Part shown: positions 15,082 to 23,302 of the stretch, in pieces
Layout of the letters: every line of letters starts with the position of its first letter
How positions within the stretch are numbered: the first letter of the stretch is position 1
Source: Solirubrobacterales bacterium
GTDB taxonomy: Bacteria; Actinomycetota; Thermoleophilia; Solirubrobacterales; 70-9
NCBI GenBank assembly: GCA_017304845.1
Contig: JAFKLL010000019.1
Span: 1 to 64,000 of the forward strand
Length of the DNA: 64,000 nt
Reading direction: 5' to 3'
Program-made: the position numbers and the translations under genes
Notes under the pieces: model-generated
What the model saw: only the letters and a program-made list of their open reading frames with translations
Database searches by the model: none
Told to the model about the DNA's origin: nothing

Positions 15082-16625
15082 GGCAGCAGTTCCTCGACCG
15101 CGGCCAGAATCGCCGCGTCTTCGACGGGTCGGTCGATCAGGGGCTGTCCGGGGGTGTTCAAGAGCACGAAGCCTACTCCGCGCGAGGTCTTCTTCTTGTC
15201 GAACTGGACCGCCTCGACCACGGCGGCGGGGTCGATGGCCGGATCGAGTTCGACCGGCAGCCCGTGCCGGAGGTTCCACCCCCGGACCTGTTCGCGCAGC
15301 CGGTCCGCGCCGGAGAGGCGCAGCGCCGCGAGCAGGCCGAGGGCGATCGCCTCGCCGTGCCGGTAGCGCTCGTACGAGGTGACCGACTCGATCGCGTGAC
15401 CGACGGTGTGTCCGAGGTTGAGCTGCGCCCTCAGGCCGGTGTCGCGCTCGTCGGCGGCGACCACCGCGCACTTGTAGCGGGCGCAGGCGAAGACCAGATC
15501 GGCCCGGGCCAGGATCTCACCCGGCTCCAGCGCCGCCACTTCCTCCCAGAGGCCGCCACCGGCCAGGAGAGCGGTCTTGACCACCTCGGCCAGGCCGGCG
15601 ATCAGTTCCGGCTCCGGCAGGGTCGCGAGCACGTCGACATCGCTGATCACGGCGGAGGGAAGGTGGAAGGCGCCGACGTAGTTCTTTCCCTCCGGCAGGT
15701 CCACCCCGGTCTTGCCTCCGTAGGAGGAGTCGACCTGGGCGACCAGGGTGGTCGGAACCTGGACCACGGGGACTCCCCGCTGGTAGGTGTGCGCGGCGAA
15801 CCCGCCGAGATCGCCGACCACGCCGCCCCCGAGGGCGATCACGCGGTCGGAGCGGGTGACGCCCATCCGAGCCATCTCCCGCAGCGACTCGTCCAGCTGG
15901 GACATCGTCTTGGCCGTCTCGCCGGGCGGCACCGTGACGGTGCCGGTCAGCTCGCCGAGCCGGTCGCCGTACAGCGGACCGACCGAGGCGTCGGTGAAGG
16001 CGAAGGAGCGGCCTTTTCCGGGCAGGGCCGGCGAACCTTCGGCGAAGAGCGCGGAGCCGAGCAGCTCACGCCCGACGTAGACCGGGTACTCGCCGCCGGA
16101 GGACTCGGCCCAGAACATCCTGGTGCCCTCGGGCAGTTCCTCCAGGATCCGGACCGCCTCGTAGGCGCGATCCCAGATGCGCCGGGCCACCCCGGGCAGG
16201 ATCGCGTCGGCGACCGAGTCGTAGAGCGCGAGACGCGACTCGAAGAGGGCCCGGAAGGAGCCCTCGTCACGGGCCAGGGGCCGCTTCGAGTTGCGGACCC
16301 GGCGCCAGGCGGCATCGGCCGATATCTCGAGCCAGACCACGGTGTGGCCGTCGACCATGAGCGACTCGCGGATCGCCTCCGACTCGACCGCACCGCCGCC
16401 GAGGGCGAGCACGTCGATGGTCGAGTCGGCCAGGGCGCCGATCACGACCCGCGCCTCCAGCTCACGGAACGCCGCTTCGCCCTCGCTCTCGAAGATCTGC
16501 GAGATCGGGCGCCCGGCCCGCTCCTCGATCAGCGAGTCGGCGTCGACGACATGGAGGCCCTGCGCGGCGAGTTCGACCAGGGCCGTCGACTTGCCGGCCC
16601 CCATGAACCCGACGAGGCAGATCAT
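15078..16625 (-). CDS. aroKB: Fused shikimate kinase-3-dehydroquinate synthase
   Basis: Two enzymes of the shikimate pathway in one 515-residue chain. Residues 1-165 are shikimate kinase: P-loop GFMGAGKS, shikimate-binding DADSLIEERAG, Walker-B-like LALGGGAVE and lid SKRPLA. Residues about 175-515 are dehydroquinate synthase: NAD-binding GGGVVGDLGGF, GGKTGVDLPEGKNYVGAFH, and zinc-site segments LAEVVKTALL, NLGHTVGHAIE and RHGEAIALG. Single aroK and aroB genes are the common arrangement; fusions are known in some lineages. Starts ATG in a 4-nt overlap with aroC and overlaps aroQ by 4 nt. Confidence 0.95.
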   Translation of the reverse strand: MICLVGFMGAGKSTALVELAAQGLHVVDADSLIEERAGRPISQIFESEGEAAFRELEARVVIGALADSTIDVLALGGGAVESEAIRESLMVDGHTVVWLEISADAAWRRVRNSKRPLARDEGSFRALFESRLALYDSVADAILPGVARRIWDRAYEAVRILEELPEGTRMFWAESSGGEYPVYVGRELLGSALFAEGSPALPGKGRSFAFTDASVGPLYGDRLGELTGTVTVPPGETAKTMSQLDESLREMARMGVTRSDRVIALGGGVVGDLGGFAAHTYQRGVPVVQVPTTLVAQVDSSYGGKTGVDLPEGKNYVGAFHLPSAVISDVDVLATLPEPELIAGLAEVVKTALLAGGGLWEEVAALEPGEILARADLVFACARYKCAVVAADERDTGLRAQLNLGHTVGHAIESVTSYERYRHGEAIALGLLAALRLSGADRLREQVRGWNLRHGLPVELDPAIDPAAVVEAVQFDKKKTSRGVGFVLLNTPGQPLIDRPVEDAAILAAVEELLP

Positions 16626-17782
16626 CGCCAGCCGATTCGCTCTTTGTAAGCGTCGATCGCGGCGAGCACGTCATCCATGTGGTCGCCGCCGAACTTCTCG
16701 CGGTAGCACTTGACCAGAGCGAGGCTGATCATCGCCTCGCCGACCACGGCGGCGGCCGGGACCACAGTCGAGTCGGTCCGTTCCTTGTGGGCCTTGGCCG
16801 GTTCCTTGGTGACCGTGTCGACCGAGCGGAGCGGCTTGGTCATGGTCGAGATCGGCTTGATCGCGGCCCGGACCGAGAGCGGCATCCCGTTGGTCATGCC
16901 GCCTTCGAGGCCACCGGCGTGGTTGGTCTCGCGGTAGTAGCCGCGTTCCTCCGAGTAGAAGATCTCGTCATGCGCAGCAGAGCCGGGCCGGCCGGCGACG
17001 TCCCATGCCTGGCCGATCGAGACGCCCTTGATCGACTGGATCGAGCAGATCGCCTGGGCAAGACGGCCGTCGAGCCGGTCCTCCCAGGAGATGTGGCTGC
17101 CCAGCCCGGGGACCAGGCCGAAGACCCGGACCTCGAAGGTGCCGCCGAGGCTCTCGTTCTTCTTGCGGAGGACGTTGATCTCCTCGACCATCGCGGCCGA
17201 GGTCTCGGGGTCGACGCAACGCACGGGATCGTCGTCGATCCCCTCGAAGTCCTCGATCGTCAGGTCCTCACGCTCCGGCGCGGTGACCGAGCCGATCTGG
17301 GTGACGTGGCTGCGGACGGTGACCCCGACGGCGGTGAGGAAGGCGCGGGCGATCGCGCCGGCCGCGACGCGAGCCGCGGTCTCACGGGCGCTGGCCCGCT
17401 CGAGGATCGGACGCAGGTCCTGGTGGTTGTACTTCCACATGCCGACCAGGTCGGCGTGGCCGGGACGGGGCATCGTGACCGGCGGGACCTCTCCCTCGAT
17501 CGGCCACGGGTTCATCCGTTCGTCCCAGTTCTTGTAGTCCTTGTTGGCGACGAGGGCGGCGACCGGGCCGCCCATCGTGTAGCCGTGACGCACCCCGGAG
17601 CGGATCTCGACCCGATCGGTCTCGATCTTCATGCGGCCGCCCCGGCCGTGGCCGAGCTGACGCCGGGCCATGTCCCGGTCGAGCGTCTCGCGGTCGAGCT
17701 CGAGCCCGGCCGGAAGACCCTCGACGATGGTGACCAACCCCGGTCCGTGTGACTCGCCTGCGGTTGTGAATCGGAAACTCAT
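16622..17782 (-). CDS. aroC: Chorismate synthase
   Basis: FMN-dependent enzyme that converts EPSP to chorismate, the last step of the shikimate pathway. 386 residues, normal length. Signatures: GESHGPGL near the N-terminus, RASARETAARVAAGAIA, and ETNHAGGLEGGMTNG with AAIKPIST. First gene of the operon aroC-aroKB-aroQ-pepP. ATG at 17782 lies 10 nt after a TAGCCT box shared in palindrome form with the divergent gene, so the leader is at most a few nt. Confidence 0.97.
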   Translation of the reverse strand: MSFRFTTAGESHGPGLVTIVEGLPAGLELDRETLDRDMARRQLGHGRGGRMKIETDRVEIRSGVRHGYTMGGPVAALVANKDYKNWDERMNPWPIEGEVPPVTMPRPGHADLVGMWKYNHQDLRPILERASARETAARVAAGAIARAFLTAVGVTVRSHVTQIGSVTAPEREDLTIEDFEGIDDDPVRCVDPETSAAMVEEINVLRKKNESLGGTFEVRVFGLVPGLGSHISWEDRLDGRLAQAICSIQSIKGVSIGQAWDVAGRPGSAAHDEIFYSEERGYYRETNHAGGLEGGMTNGMPLSVRAAIKPISTMTKPLRSVDTVTKEPAKAHKERTDSTVVPAAAVVGEAMISLALVKCYREKFGGDHMDDVLAAIDAYKERIGWR

Positions 17783-17791
17783 CTGGGGGCC

Positions 17792-17798
17792 TAGGCTA
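17792..17798. promoter_or_regulatory. Shared palindromic -10 element for divergent genes
   Basis: TAGGCTA reads TAGGCT on plus (8 nt before ATG 17806) and TAGCCT on minus (10 nt before the aroC ATG), in a 23-bp divergent gap. Confidence 0.45.
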
Positions 17799-17805
17799 TT
17801 GAAAC

Positions 17806-18228
17806 ATGGCCGCCCGTCGACTGCTGATCGTGATGCTCGTCCTGTTGGGGATCTCCTCGGTGATCGCGGTGGTGGTCCCCAACCCGCAGTCGCGCGACCA
17901 GAACCCGCCCGAGACGGGCACCACCGACGCCCTGGCCGAGCTGGACGAGGAGTCGGAGAAGCAGGCGGCGATCCCGGTCGAGCGGAAGTCGATCAGCCTG
18001 CCCGCCGAGGGCGGCCCGACCCGGATCGACGCGAAGCCCGGCCAGCGGCTGATCGTCACGGTCGACGCGAACCGGGCCTCTCAGATCGAGATCGTCGGCC
18101 TCGGCCAGACCGCCTTCGCCGATCCCTACGCCCCGGCGGTGTTCGACCTGGTCCTGCCCGGCGAACCCGGCCGGTTCCCGGTCCGTCAGCCCGACGGCGA
18201 GCCGGTGGCGGTCATCTCAACCACCTGA
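17806..18228 (+). CDS. Hypothetical membrane-anchored protein
   Basis: 140 residues: a single N-terminal membrane segment (LLIVMLVLLGISSVIAVVV) and an exported domain with an acidic, Gln-rich linker, then a beta-rich part with GQRLIVTVDANRASQIEIVGLG and a cupredoxin-like feel (weak). No known family recognised. It sits divergently from aroC and its last 12 nt overlap the end of aroE on the other strand. The start follows a TAGGCT box by 8 nt. Confidence 0.7.
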   Translation: MAARRLLIVMLVLLGISSVIAVVVPNPQSRDQNPPETGTTDALAELDEESEKQAAIPVERKSISLPAEGGPTRIDAKPGQRLIVTVDANRASQIEIVGLGQTAFADPYAPAVFDLVLPGEPGRFPVRQPDGEPVAVISTT

Positions 18229-19047
18229 GCGGGCGGCCCGGCGCATCACGTCCAGGTCGGGCTCCCGGCCGGTCCAGATCCGGAGCGAACGCGCTCCCTG
18301 GCGGACCAGGATCTCCAGGCCGTCGACCACCTCGGCCCCACCCCGTTCCGCCGCTTCGAGCAGGGTCCCCGGGCCGTCGCCGTAGACCATGTCGACCACC
18401 GTCTGGCCCGCCCTGAAGCCGCCCTCGTCGAGCGGCAGGTCGGACAGCCCGTCACCGCCGCCGAGACCGGCCGCCGAGGCGTTGACGATCACGTCGAACC
18501 GGCCCGGGTCCATCTGGCCGCGCTGCTCCACCGGCAGCACGTCGGCCCCGAGCTCGGCCGCCAGGGCCTCCGCCTTGGAGTGGGTGCGGTTCCAGAGCGT
18601 GACCTCCGCGCCCGCCCGGACCAGCGCCCAGACGACCGCGCGGCCGGCGCCACCCGCGCCGAGGGCGAGCGCCGGGCGGCCGGAGAGATCCCCGGCCGAG
18701 TCGGCCAGGGAGTCGATCAGCCCGGGGGCGTCGGTGTTGTCGGCGAGGATCCCTCGCTCGGTGAAGGTGAGGGTGTTGGCGGCGCCGATCGCCCGGGCCG
18801 CGTCCGAGGCCCCGTCGGCGAGGCGCAGCGCGGCCTCCTTGTGCGGGACGGTCACGTTGACTCCGACGAAGCCCCGTTCCGGCAGCCCCCGCACGAGGCC
18901 GTCGAAGCCCTCCGGCTCGACGTCGATCGCCTCGTACCGCCAATCGATCCCGAGGTCGGCCAGCGCCGCGTTCTGCATCGCGGGCGAGCGCGAGTGGGAG
19001 ACCGGATGCCCCAGAACGGCGAGCCGGCCTGTGGCTCCCGCCGCCAT
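18217..19047 (-). CDS. aroE: Shikimate dehydrogenase
   Basis: NADPH-dependent reduction of 3-dehydroshikimate to shikimate. Visible motifs: PVSHSRSPAMQNAAL (shikimate binding), NVTVPHKEA with the catalytic Lys, NTDAPGLIDSL with the catalytic Asp, GAGGAGRAVVWAL (nucleotide binding) and NRTHSKAEAL. ATG at 19047 overlaps the mltG stop (TGATG); a GTG 6 nt earlier is possible. Last gene of the mnmA-alaS-ruvX-mltG-aroE run. Its 3' end overlaps the convergent gene by 12 nt. Confidence 0.95.
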   Translation of the reverse strand: MAAGATGRLAVLGHPVSHSRSPAMQNAALADLGIDWRYEAIDVEPEGFDGLVRGLPERGFVGVNVTVPHKEAALRLADGASDAARAIGAANTLTFTERGILADNTDAPGLIDSLADSAGDLSGRPALALGAGGAGRAVVWALVRAGAEVTLWNRTHSKAEALAAELGADVLPVEQRGQMDPGRFDVIVNASAAGLGGGDGLSDLPLDEGGFRAGQTVVDMVYGDGPGTLLEAAERGGAEVVDGLEILVRQGARSLRIWTGREPDLDVMRRAARSGG

Positions 19048-20282
19048 CAGCACCCGGTCGGGGAGCCGCCGGCCTCGGACTGCGCCTCCTGGTACTTCTC
19101 GACGTTCCGGTTGTGCTCCTCCAGCGAGGAGGAGAAGACATGCTCGCCACAGCCGCCCGGCTTCACCACGTACAGCCAGACGTCGCTCTTGGCCGGGTGT
19201 GCCGCCGCCTCCATCGAAGCGAGGCCGGGGCTGCCGATCGGGCCCGGCGGCAGGCCCTGGTTGGTCCGCGTGTTGTACGGCGAGTCGACCGCGAGATCCG
19301 ACTCGGTCAACGGTTCGGTCCAGTTGTCGAGCGCGAAGCGGGTGGTCGCGTCGATGCCGAGCGGCTCGCCCATCTTGAGCCGGTTGTAGATCACGGCGGA
19401 GACCAGCTTCCGCTCCTTCGCGACCGAGACCTCGCGCTCGATCATCGAGGCGATGGTCAGCACGTCGTAGACCGTCAGGTTCTTCGACTTGGCGTACTTC
19501 ATGTTGACGCCGGCGATGTTGTCCTTGAAGGCCTGGAGCTGCTCGGCGACCAGGTCCTCGACGTCGGCGGTCGGCTTGAGCTCATAGGTGGCCGGGAAGA
19601 GGAAGCCCTCAAGGTTCTTGGCGCGACCCTGGGCGCCGTAGTCGTTCGGGTTGAACCCGGGCACCTTGACCGTGGCCGCCATGTAGTCGCCGGGCAGGCC
19701 GGCGTCCTTGATCACGTCGGCGGCCTCCGAGCGGCTCAGCCCCTCGGGGATCGTGATCGTGATCGTCTTCTTGGACGTCGTCTTGGTCAGCTCCTCGATC
19801 GCCGCCGAGTAGGACATGTCCTTCTTGAACTGGTGCACCCCGTGGTTGAGGGCGCCCCGCTTGCCGGAGAGGGTCGCGCGGACCTCGAACAGGGTGGCGT
19901 TGGAGATCACGCCCTTGTCTGCGAGGAGATCGCCGATCTGACCGACGCTGTCACCGGACGGGACGTTGACCGGGAAGGACTCGCCGCTGCCGTCGCCCTT
20001 GAAGGGCTGGAAGAGGGCCAGGAGGAACCAGAGCACGAGGATGAGACCGACCGCGCCGGCGGCGACCACCGCGATCCTGCCCTTGTGCGGACCGTTGCCG
20101 CCGGAACCGCCGCTCCGTTCGCGTCGTGGGCGACCCACCCGACTCGGCCGCAGAGACGGGCCTCTGCCCTTGCCGGAATCGTGCCTGCGGGCGGCGCGCT
20201 CCTGGCGCCGCAGCGCCCGCTCGACCGCCTCCGGATCGTCCGGGTCGTGCTCGGGAAGATCGTCGAACCAGCGGTCGCTCAC
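19047..20282 (-). CDS. mltG: Endolytic murein transglycosylase MltG
   Basis: Membrane-bound YceG-type lytic transglycosylase that cuts nascent glycan strands. 411 residues: a long basic, Arg-rich cytoplasmic N-terminus (1-68), one membrane segment (VVAAGAVGLILVLWFLLALF, about 72-91), a LysM-like part (SVGQIGDLLADKGVI), then the catalytic domain with NLEGFLFPATYEL, ASMIEREV carrying the catalytic Glu, and YNTRTNQGLPPGPIGSPG. Starts in a 4-nt overlap with ruvX, the classical mltG partner order alaS-ruvX-mltG-aroE in actinobacteria. Confidence 0.95.
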   Translation of the reverse strand: MSDRWFDDLPEHDPDDPEAVERALRRQERAARRHDSGKGRGPSLRPSRVGRPRRERSGGSGGNGPHKGRIAVVAAGAVGLILVLWFLLALFQPFKGDGSGESFPVNVPSGDSVGQIGDLLADKGVISNATLFEVRATLSGKRGALNHGVHQFKKDMSYSAAIEELTKTTSKKTITITIPEGLSRSEAADVIKDAGLPGDYMAATVKVPGFNPNDYGAQGRAKNLEGFLFPATYELKPTADVEDLVAEQLQAFKDNIAGVNMKYAKSKNLTVYDVLTIASMIEREVSVAKERKLVSAVIYNRLKMGEPLGIDATTRFALDNWTEPLTESDLAVDSPYNTRTNQGLPPGPIGSPGLASMEAAAHPAKSDVWLYVVKPGGCGEHVFSSSLEEHNRNVEKYQEAQSEAGGSPTGC

Positions 20283-20680
20283 TGTTCCCCCACCCCGCCG
20301 GCGCTCGCCTGCAGGTAGCTCTCGAGGAGATGCGCGGCGGCGATCGAGTCCTCGGCCGCGCCGGAGCCGGTGTCGCGGCGGGTCTGTGCCGCCATCCTCG
20401 TGGTGAAGCGCTCGTCCCAGGTCTTGACCGGGATGCGCACGGCCTCGGCGAGATCCGCCGCGAAGGTCCGGGTCAGCTCGGTCTGGCCGGAGTCCTGGCC
20501 GGAAAGCGAGACCGGCACGCCGACCACGATCTGCTCGGCCTCACGCTCGTCGGCCAGCCGGGCCACGGCGGCGACCTCGGGCGGCTCGATCGCCGCGATC
20601 GGGGTGGCCAGGGTTCCGGTCGGATCCGAGATCGCGCAGCCGACCCTGGCGGTCCCGTAGTCGAGCGCCAGGACTCTCAC
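20279..20680 (-). CDS. ruvX: Putative Holliday junction resolvase YqgF/RuvX
   Basis: 133-residue RNase-H-fold nuclease. The N-terminal VLALDYGTARVGCAISD holds the first metal-binding Asp, followed by VVGVPVSLSGQDSGQTEL, WDERFTTRMA and the C-terminal DSIAAAHLLESYL with a further acidic residue. Members have been linked to junction resolution and to pre-16S rRNA processing. GTG at 20680 directly follows the alaS stop codon with no gap. Confidence 0.92.
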   Translation of the reverse strand: MRVLALDYGTARVGCAISDPTGTLATPIAAIEPPEVAAVARLADEREAEQIVVGVPVSLSGQDSGQTELTRTFAADLAEAVRIPVKTWDERFTTRMAAQTRRDTGSGAAEDSIAAAHLLESYLQASAGGVGEQ

Positions 20681-23302
20681 CTAGAGCGACCCCAGGTACT
20701 CGCGGGCCGCGGCCAGGGCATCGGCGACACCGTCGGCGTTCTTGCCGCCGGCCTGGGCCATCTCGTCGCTGCCGCCGCCTCCGCCGCCGATCTTCGGGGC
20801 GGCCGCCGCGATCAGGTCGCGGGCCGATCCCCTGCCGGCGTGCTCGGCGGTCAGCAGGGCGACCATGCCGACCTTGCCGGACTCGCCGTCCGCGCCCGCG
20901 AGGACCGCGGTCGCGCCGGAGCTGGCCTGGACCTGCTTGGCGATCTGGAGGATCTCCTTGGGGTTGCCGAGCGGCACCTCGGCCACGACCACCTCGAGCC
21001 CGCCGATCTCCTCGACCGAGCCGGCCAGATCCGAGGCGAGCTGCCCCTGCTGCCGGCGTGCGGCCTGCTTGGCGCCCTCGCTGGCCGCGCTCAGCTTCTC
21101 GGCGGCGTCACGGGCGGCCCGGACCGGGTCGCGGCCGTCGCCGAGCAGATGACCGACCTCGGTCAGCTCGTCGGCCCGTTCGCGGAACCAGTCGATCGCG
21201 TCCGGCCCGGTGATCGCCTCGATCCGCCGCACGTTGGCGGCCGAGGAGCTCTCGCTGACGATCTTGAAGATGCCGATCTCGGCGGTGTTGGCGACATGGG
21301 TTCCGCCGCAGAGCTCCCGCGAGACGTTCTCGACCTCGACCACGCGGACCAGGTCGCCGTACTTCTCGCCGAAGAGCGCCATGGCGCCGAGCTTCTCCGC
21401 CTCCGGCTTCTCCATGACCATCCAGCGGACCGGCTCGCCGTCCTTGATCCAACCGTTGATCCGGTCCTCGACCCAGGCGATGTCCTCCGGGCCGAGCGAC
21501 TCGCCGTGGCTGAAGTCGAAACGCAGCTTGTCCGGGCGGACCGAGGATCCGGCCTGGTGCACGTGGGTGCCGAGCCGCTCGCGGAGCGCCGCGTGGAGGA
21601 GGTGCGTGGCGGTGTGGTTGCGCATCGTGCGGAAGCGGGCGGTGCGATCCACCAGCGCCTCGACCGTGGCCCCGGCCGGCGGCCAGTTCGCGTCGGCGCC
21701 GCTCGGCTCGATCTCGAGCACCTGGTCGTCGCCGACCCGGATCACGTCCGCGATCCGCGCCTCGCCGCCTTCCCAGACCAGCCGTCCGGAGTCGGCTACC
21801 TGGCCGCCCCCCTCGGCGTAGAAGGGACTCTGCTCCAGCTTGATCAGTGCCCTGCCGTTCACTGGTTCCAGTGCCCCTACCCCGGTCTCGGAGCGCAGAA
21901 ACTCGTAGCCGACGAACTCGGTCTCGGGACCGGCGCCGGCGAAGGCGAGGATCTGTTCGTGGCGGTCGTCGCCGCCGCCCACGCCTGCCCGACTGCGGGC
22001 GCGGGTCCGCTGCTGCTCCATCAGCTCCTCGAAGCCCTGGTCGTCGACCGAGAGGCCCCGTTCGGAGACCATCTCGCGGGTCAGGTCGTAGGGGAAGCCG
22101 AAGGTGTCGTGAAGCTTGAAGGCGTCCTCGGCGCTGATCCAGGAGTTCGAGTCGGCCAGGGCCTTCTCGACGATCTCCTCGAGCAGGGCGGTGCCGCGAT
22201 CGAGGGTCCGGCCGAAGCTCTCCTCCTCGGCCCGCACCCAGCGGTCGATCCGCTCCCTCTCGGCGGCCACCTGCGGGTGGGCGTCGCCCATCATCTCGAT
22301 CGTGCGGTCGGTGAAGTCGCCGAGCCAGGAGCCCTCGAAGCCGAGTGCCCGGCCTTGCTGGATCGCCCGGCGCATGACGCGGCGCAGCACGTAGCCGCGA
22401 TCCTCGTTCGAGGGGACGACCCCGGCGGCGAGCAGGAAGGTCATGCCGCGGCTGTGGTCGCTGATGATCCGCATCGCGCGGGTCACGCTCTCGTCCGCGC
22501 CGTAGGTCAGGCCGGAGCGTTCCTCGGCCAGGCCGATCAGGGGACGGAACAGATCGGTGTCGTAGACCGAGTCGACGCCCTGGAGGATGGCGGCCATCCG
22601 CTCCAGGCCCATGCCGGTGTCGATGTTCTTCTGAGGCAGCGGGGTCAGGGTGCCGTCGTCGCCCTGGTCGTAGCTCATGAAGACGTGGTTCCAGTACTCC
22701 AGGAAGCGGTCGCTGTCGTCACCGGGACGGTCGTCCTCGGAGCCGAAGTCGAGGCCGCGGTCGAGGTACATCTCGGAGCAGGGGCCGCAGGGGCCGGTCG
22801 GGCCGGCCTGCCAGAAGTTCTCGGAGCGGGGCAGCTTCACGATGCGCTCGTCGGGGACGCCGAGACCCCGCCAGATCTCGATCGCCTCCTCGTCGGGGCC
22901 GAGGCCGAGCTCTTCGTCACCGCCGAAGACGGTGATCCAGATCAGTTCCGGGTCGAGGCCGAGGCCCTGGGTCGAGAGCTCCCAGCCGAAGGGGATCGCC
23001 TCTTCCTTGAAGTAGTCGCCGAAGCTGAAGTTGCCGAGCATCTCGAAGAAGGTGAGGTGCCTGAGCGTCTTCCCCACCTCCTCGATGTCCGGGGTGCGGA
23101 AGCAGGTCTGGCTCGAGGTGAGCCGACTCGCGGGCGGCGTCTCGCGGCCCAGGAAGTAAGGCTTGAAGGGCTGCATCCCCGCCACCGTGAGCAGGGTCGA
23201 TGTGTCTTCGGGGGGCGGCACCAGCGAGGCCGAGGCCATGCGCCTGTGTCCGCGTTCCTCGAAGAAGGACAGGTATGTCTCCCGGATCTCCGCCGACTTC
23301 AT
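20681..23302 (-). CDS. alaS: Alanine-tRNA ligase
   Basis: Class II synthetase of normal length (873 aa). The catalytic domain has TSSQTCFRTPDIEEVGK and HLTFFEMLGNFSFGDYF. The editing domain has HTATHLLHAALRE and ELCGGTHVANTAEIG, with zinc-binding His/Cys residues. The C-terminal DHHA1 domain has a glycine-rich loop, KIGGGGGGSDEMAQAGG. ATG overlaps the mnmA stop by 4 nt and the next gene, ruvX, begins directly after its TAG. The grouping alaS-ruvX is widely conserved. Confidence 0.97.
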   Translation of the reverse strand: MKSAEIRETYLSFFEERGHRRMASASLVPPPEDTSTLLTVAGMQPFKPYFLGRETPPASRLTSSQTCFRTPDIEEVGKTLRHLTFFEMLGNFSFGDYFKEEAIPFGWELSTQGLGLDPELIWITVFGGDEELGLGPDEEAIEIWRGLGVPDERIVKLPRSENFWQAGPTGPCGPCSEMYLDRGLDFGSEDDRPGDDSDRFLEYWNHVFMSYDQGDDGTLTPLPQKNIDTGMGLERMAAILQGVDSVYDTDLFRPLIGLAEERSGLTYGADESVTRAMRIISDHSRGMTFLLAAGVVPSNEDRGYVLRRVMRRAIQQGRALGFEGSWLGDFTDRTIEMMGDAHPQVAAERERIDRWVRAEEESFGRTLDRGTALLEEIVEKALADSNSWISAEDAFKLHDTFGFPYDLTREMVSERGLSVDDQGFEELMEQQRTRARSRAGVGGGDDRHEQILAFAGAGPETEFVGYEFLRSETGVGALEPVNGRALIKLEQSPFYAEGGGQVADSGRLVWEGGEARIADVIRVGDDQVLEIEPSGADANWPPAGATVEALVDRTARFRTMRNHTATHLLHAALRERLGTHVHQAGSSVRPDKLRFDFSHGESLGPEDIAWVEDRINGWIKDGEPVRWMVMEKPEAEKLGAMALFGEKYGDLVRVVEVENVSRELCGGTHVANTAEIGIFKIVSESSSAANVRRIEAITGPDAIDWFRERADELTEVGHLLGDGRDPVRAARDAAEKLSAASEGAKQAARRQQGQLASDLAGSVEEIGGLEVVVAEVPLGNPKEILQIAKQVQASSGATAVLAGADGESGKVGMVALLTAEHAGRGSARDLIAAAAPKIGGGGGGSDEMAQAGGKNADGVADALAAAREYLGSL

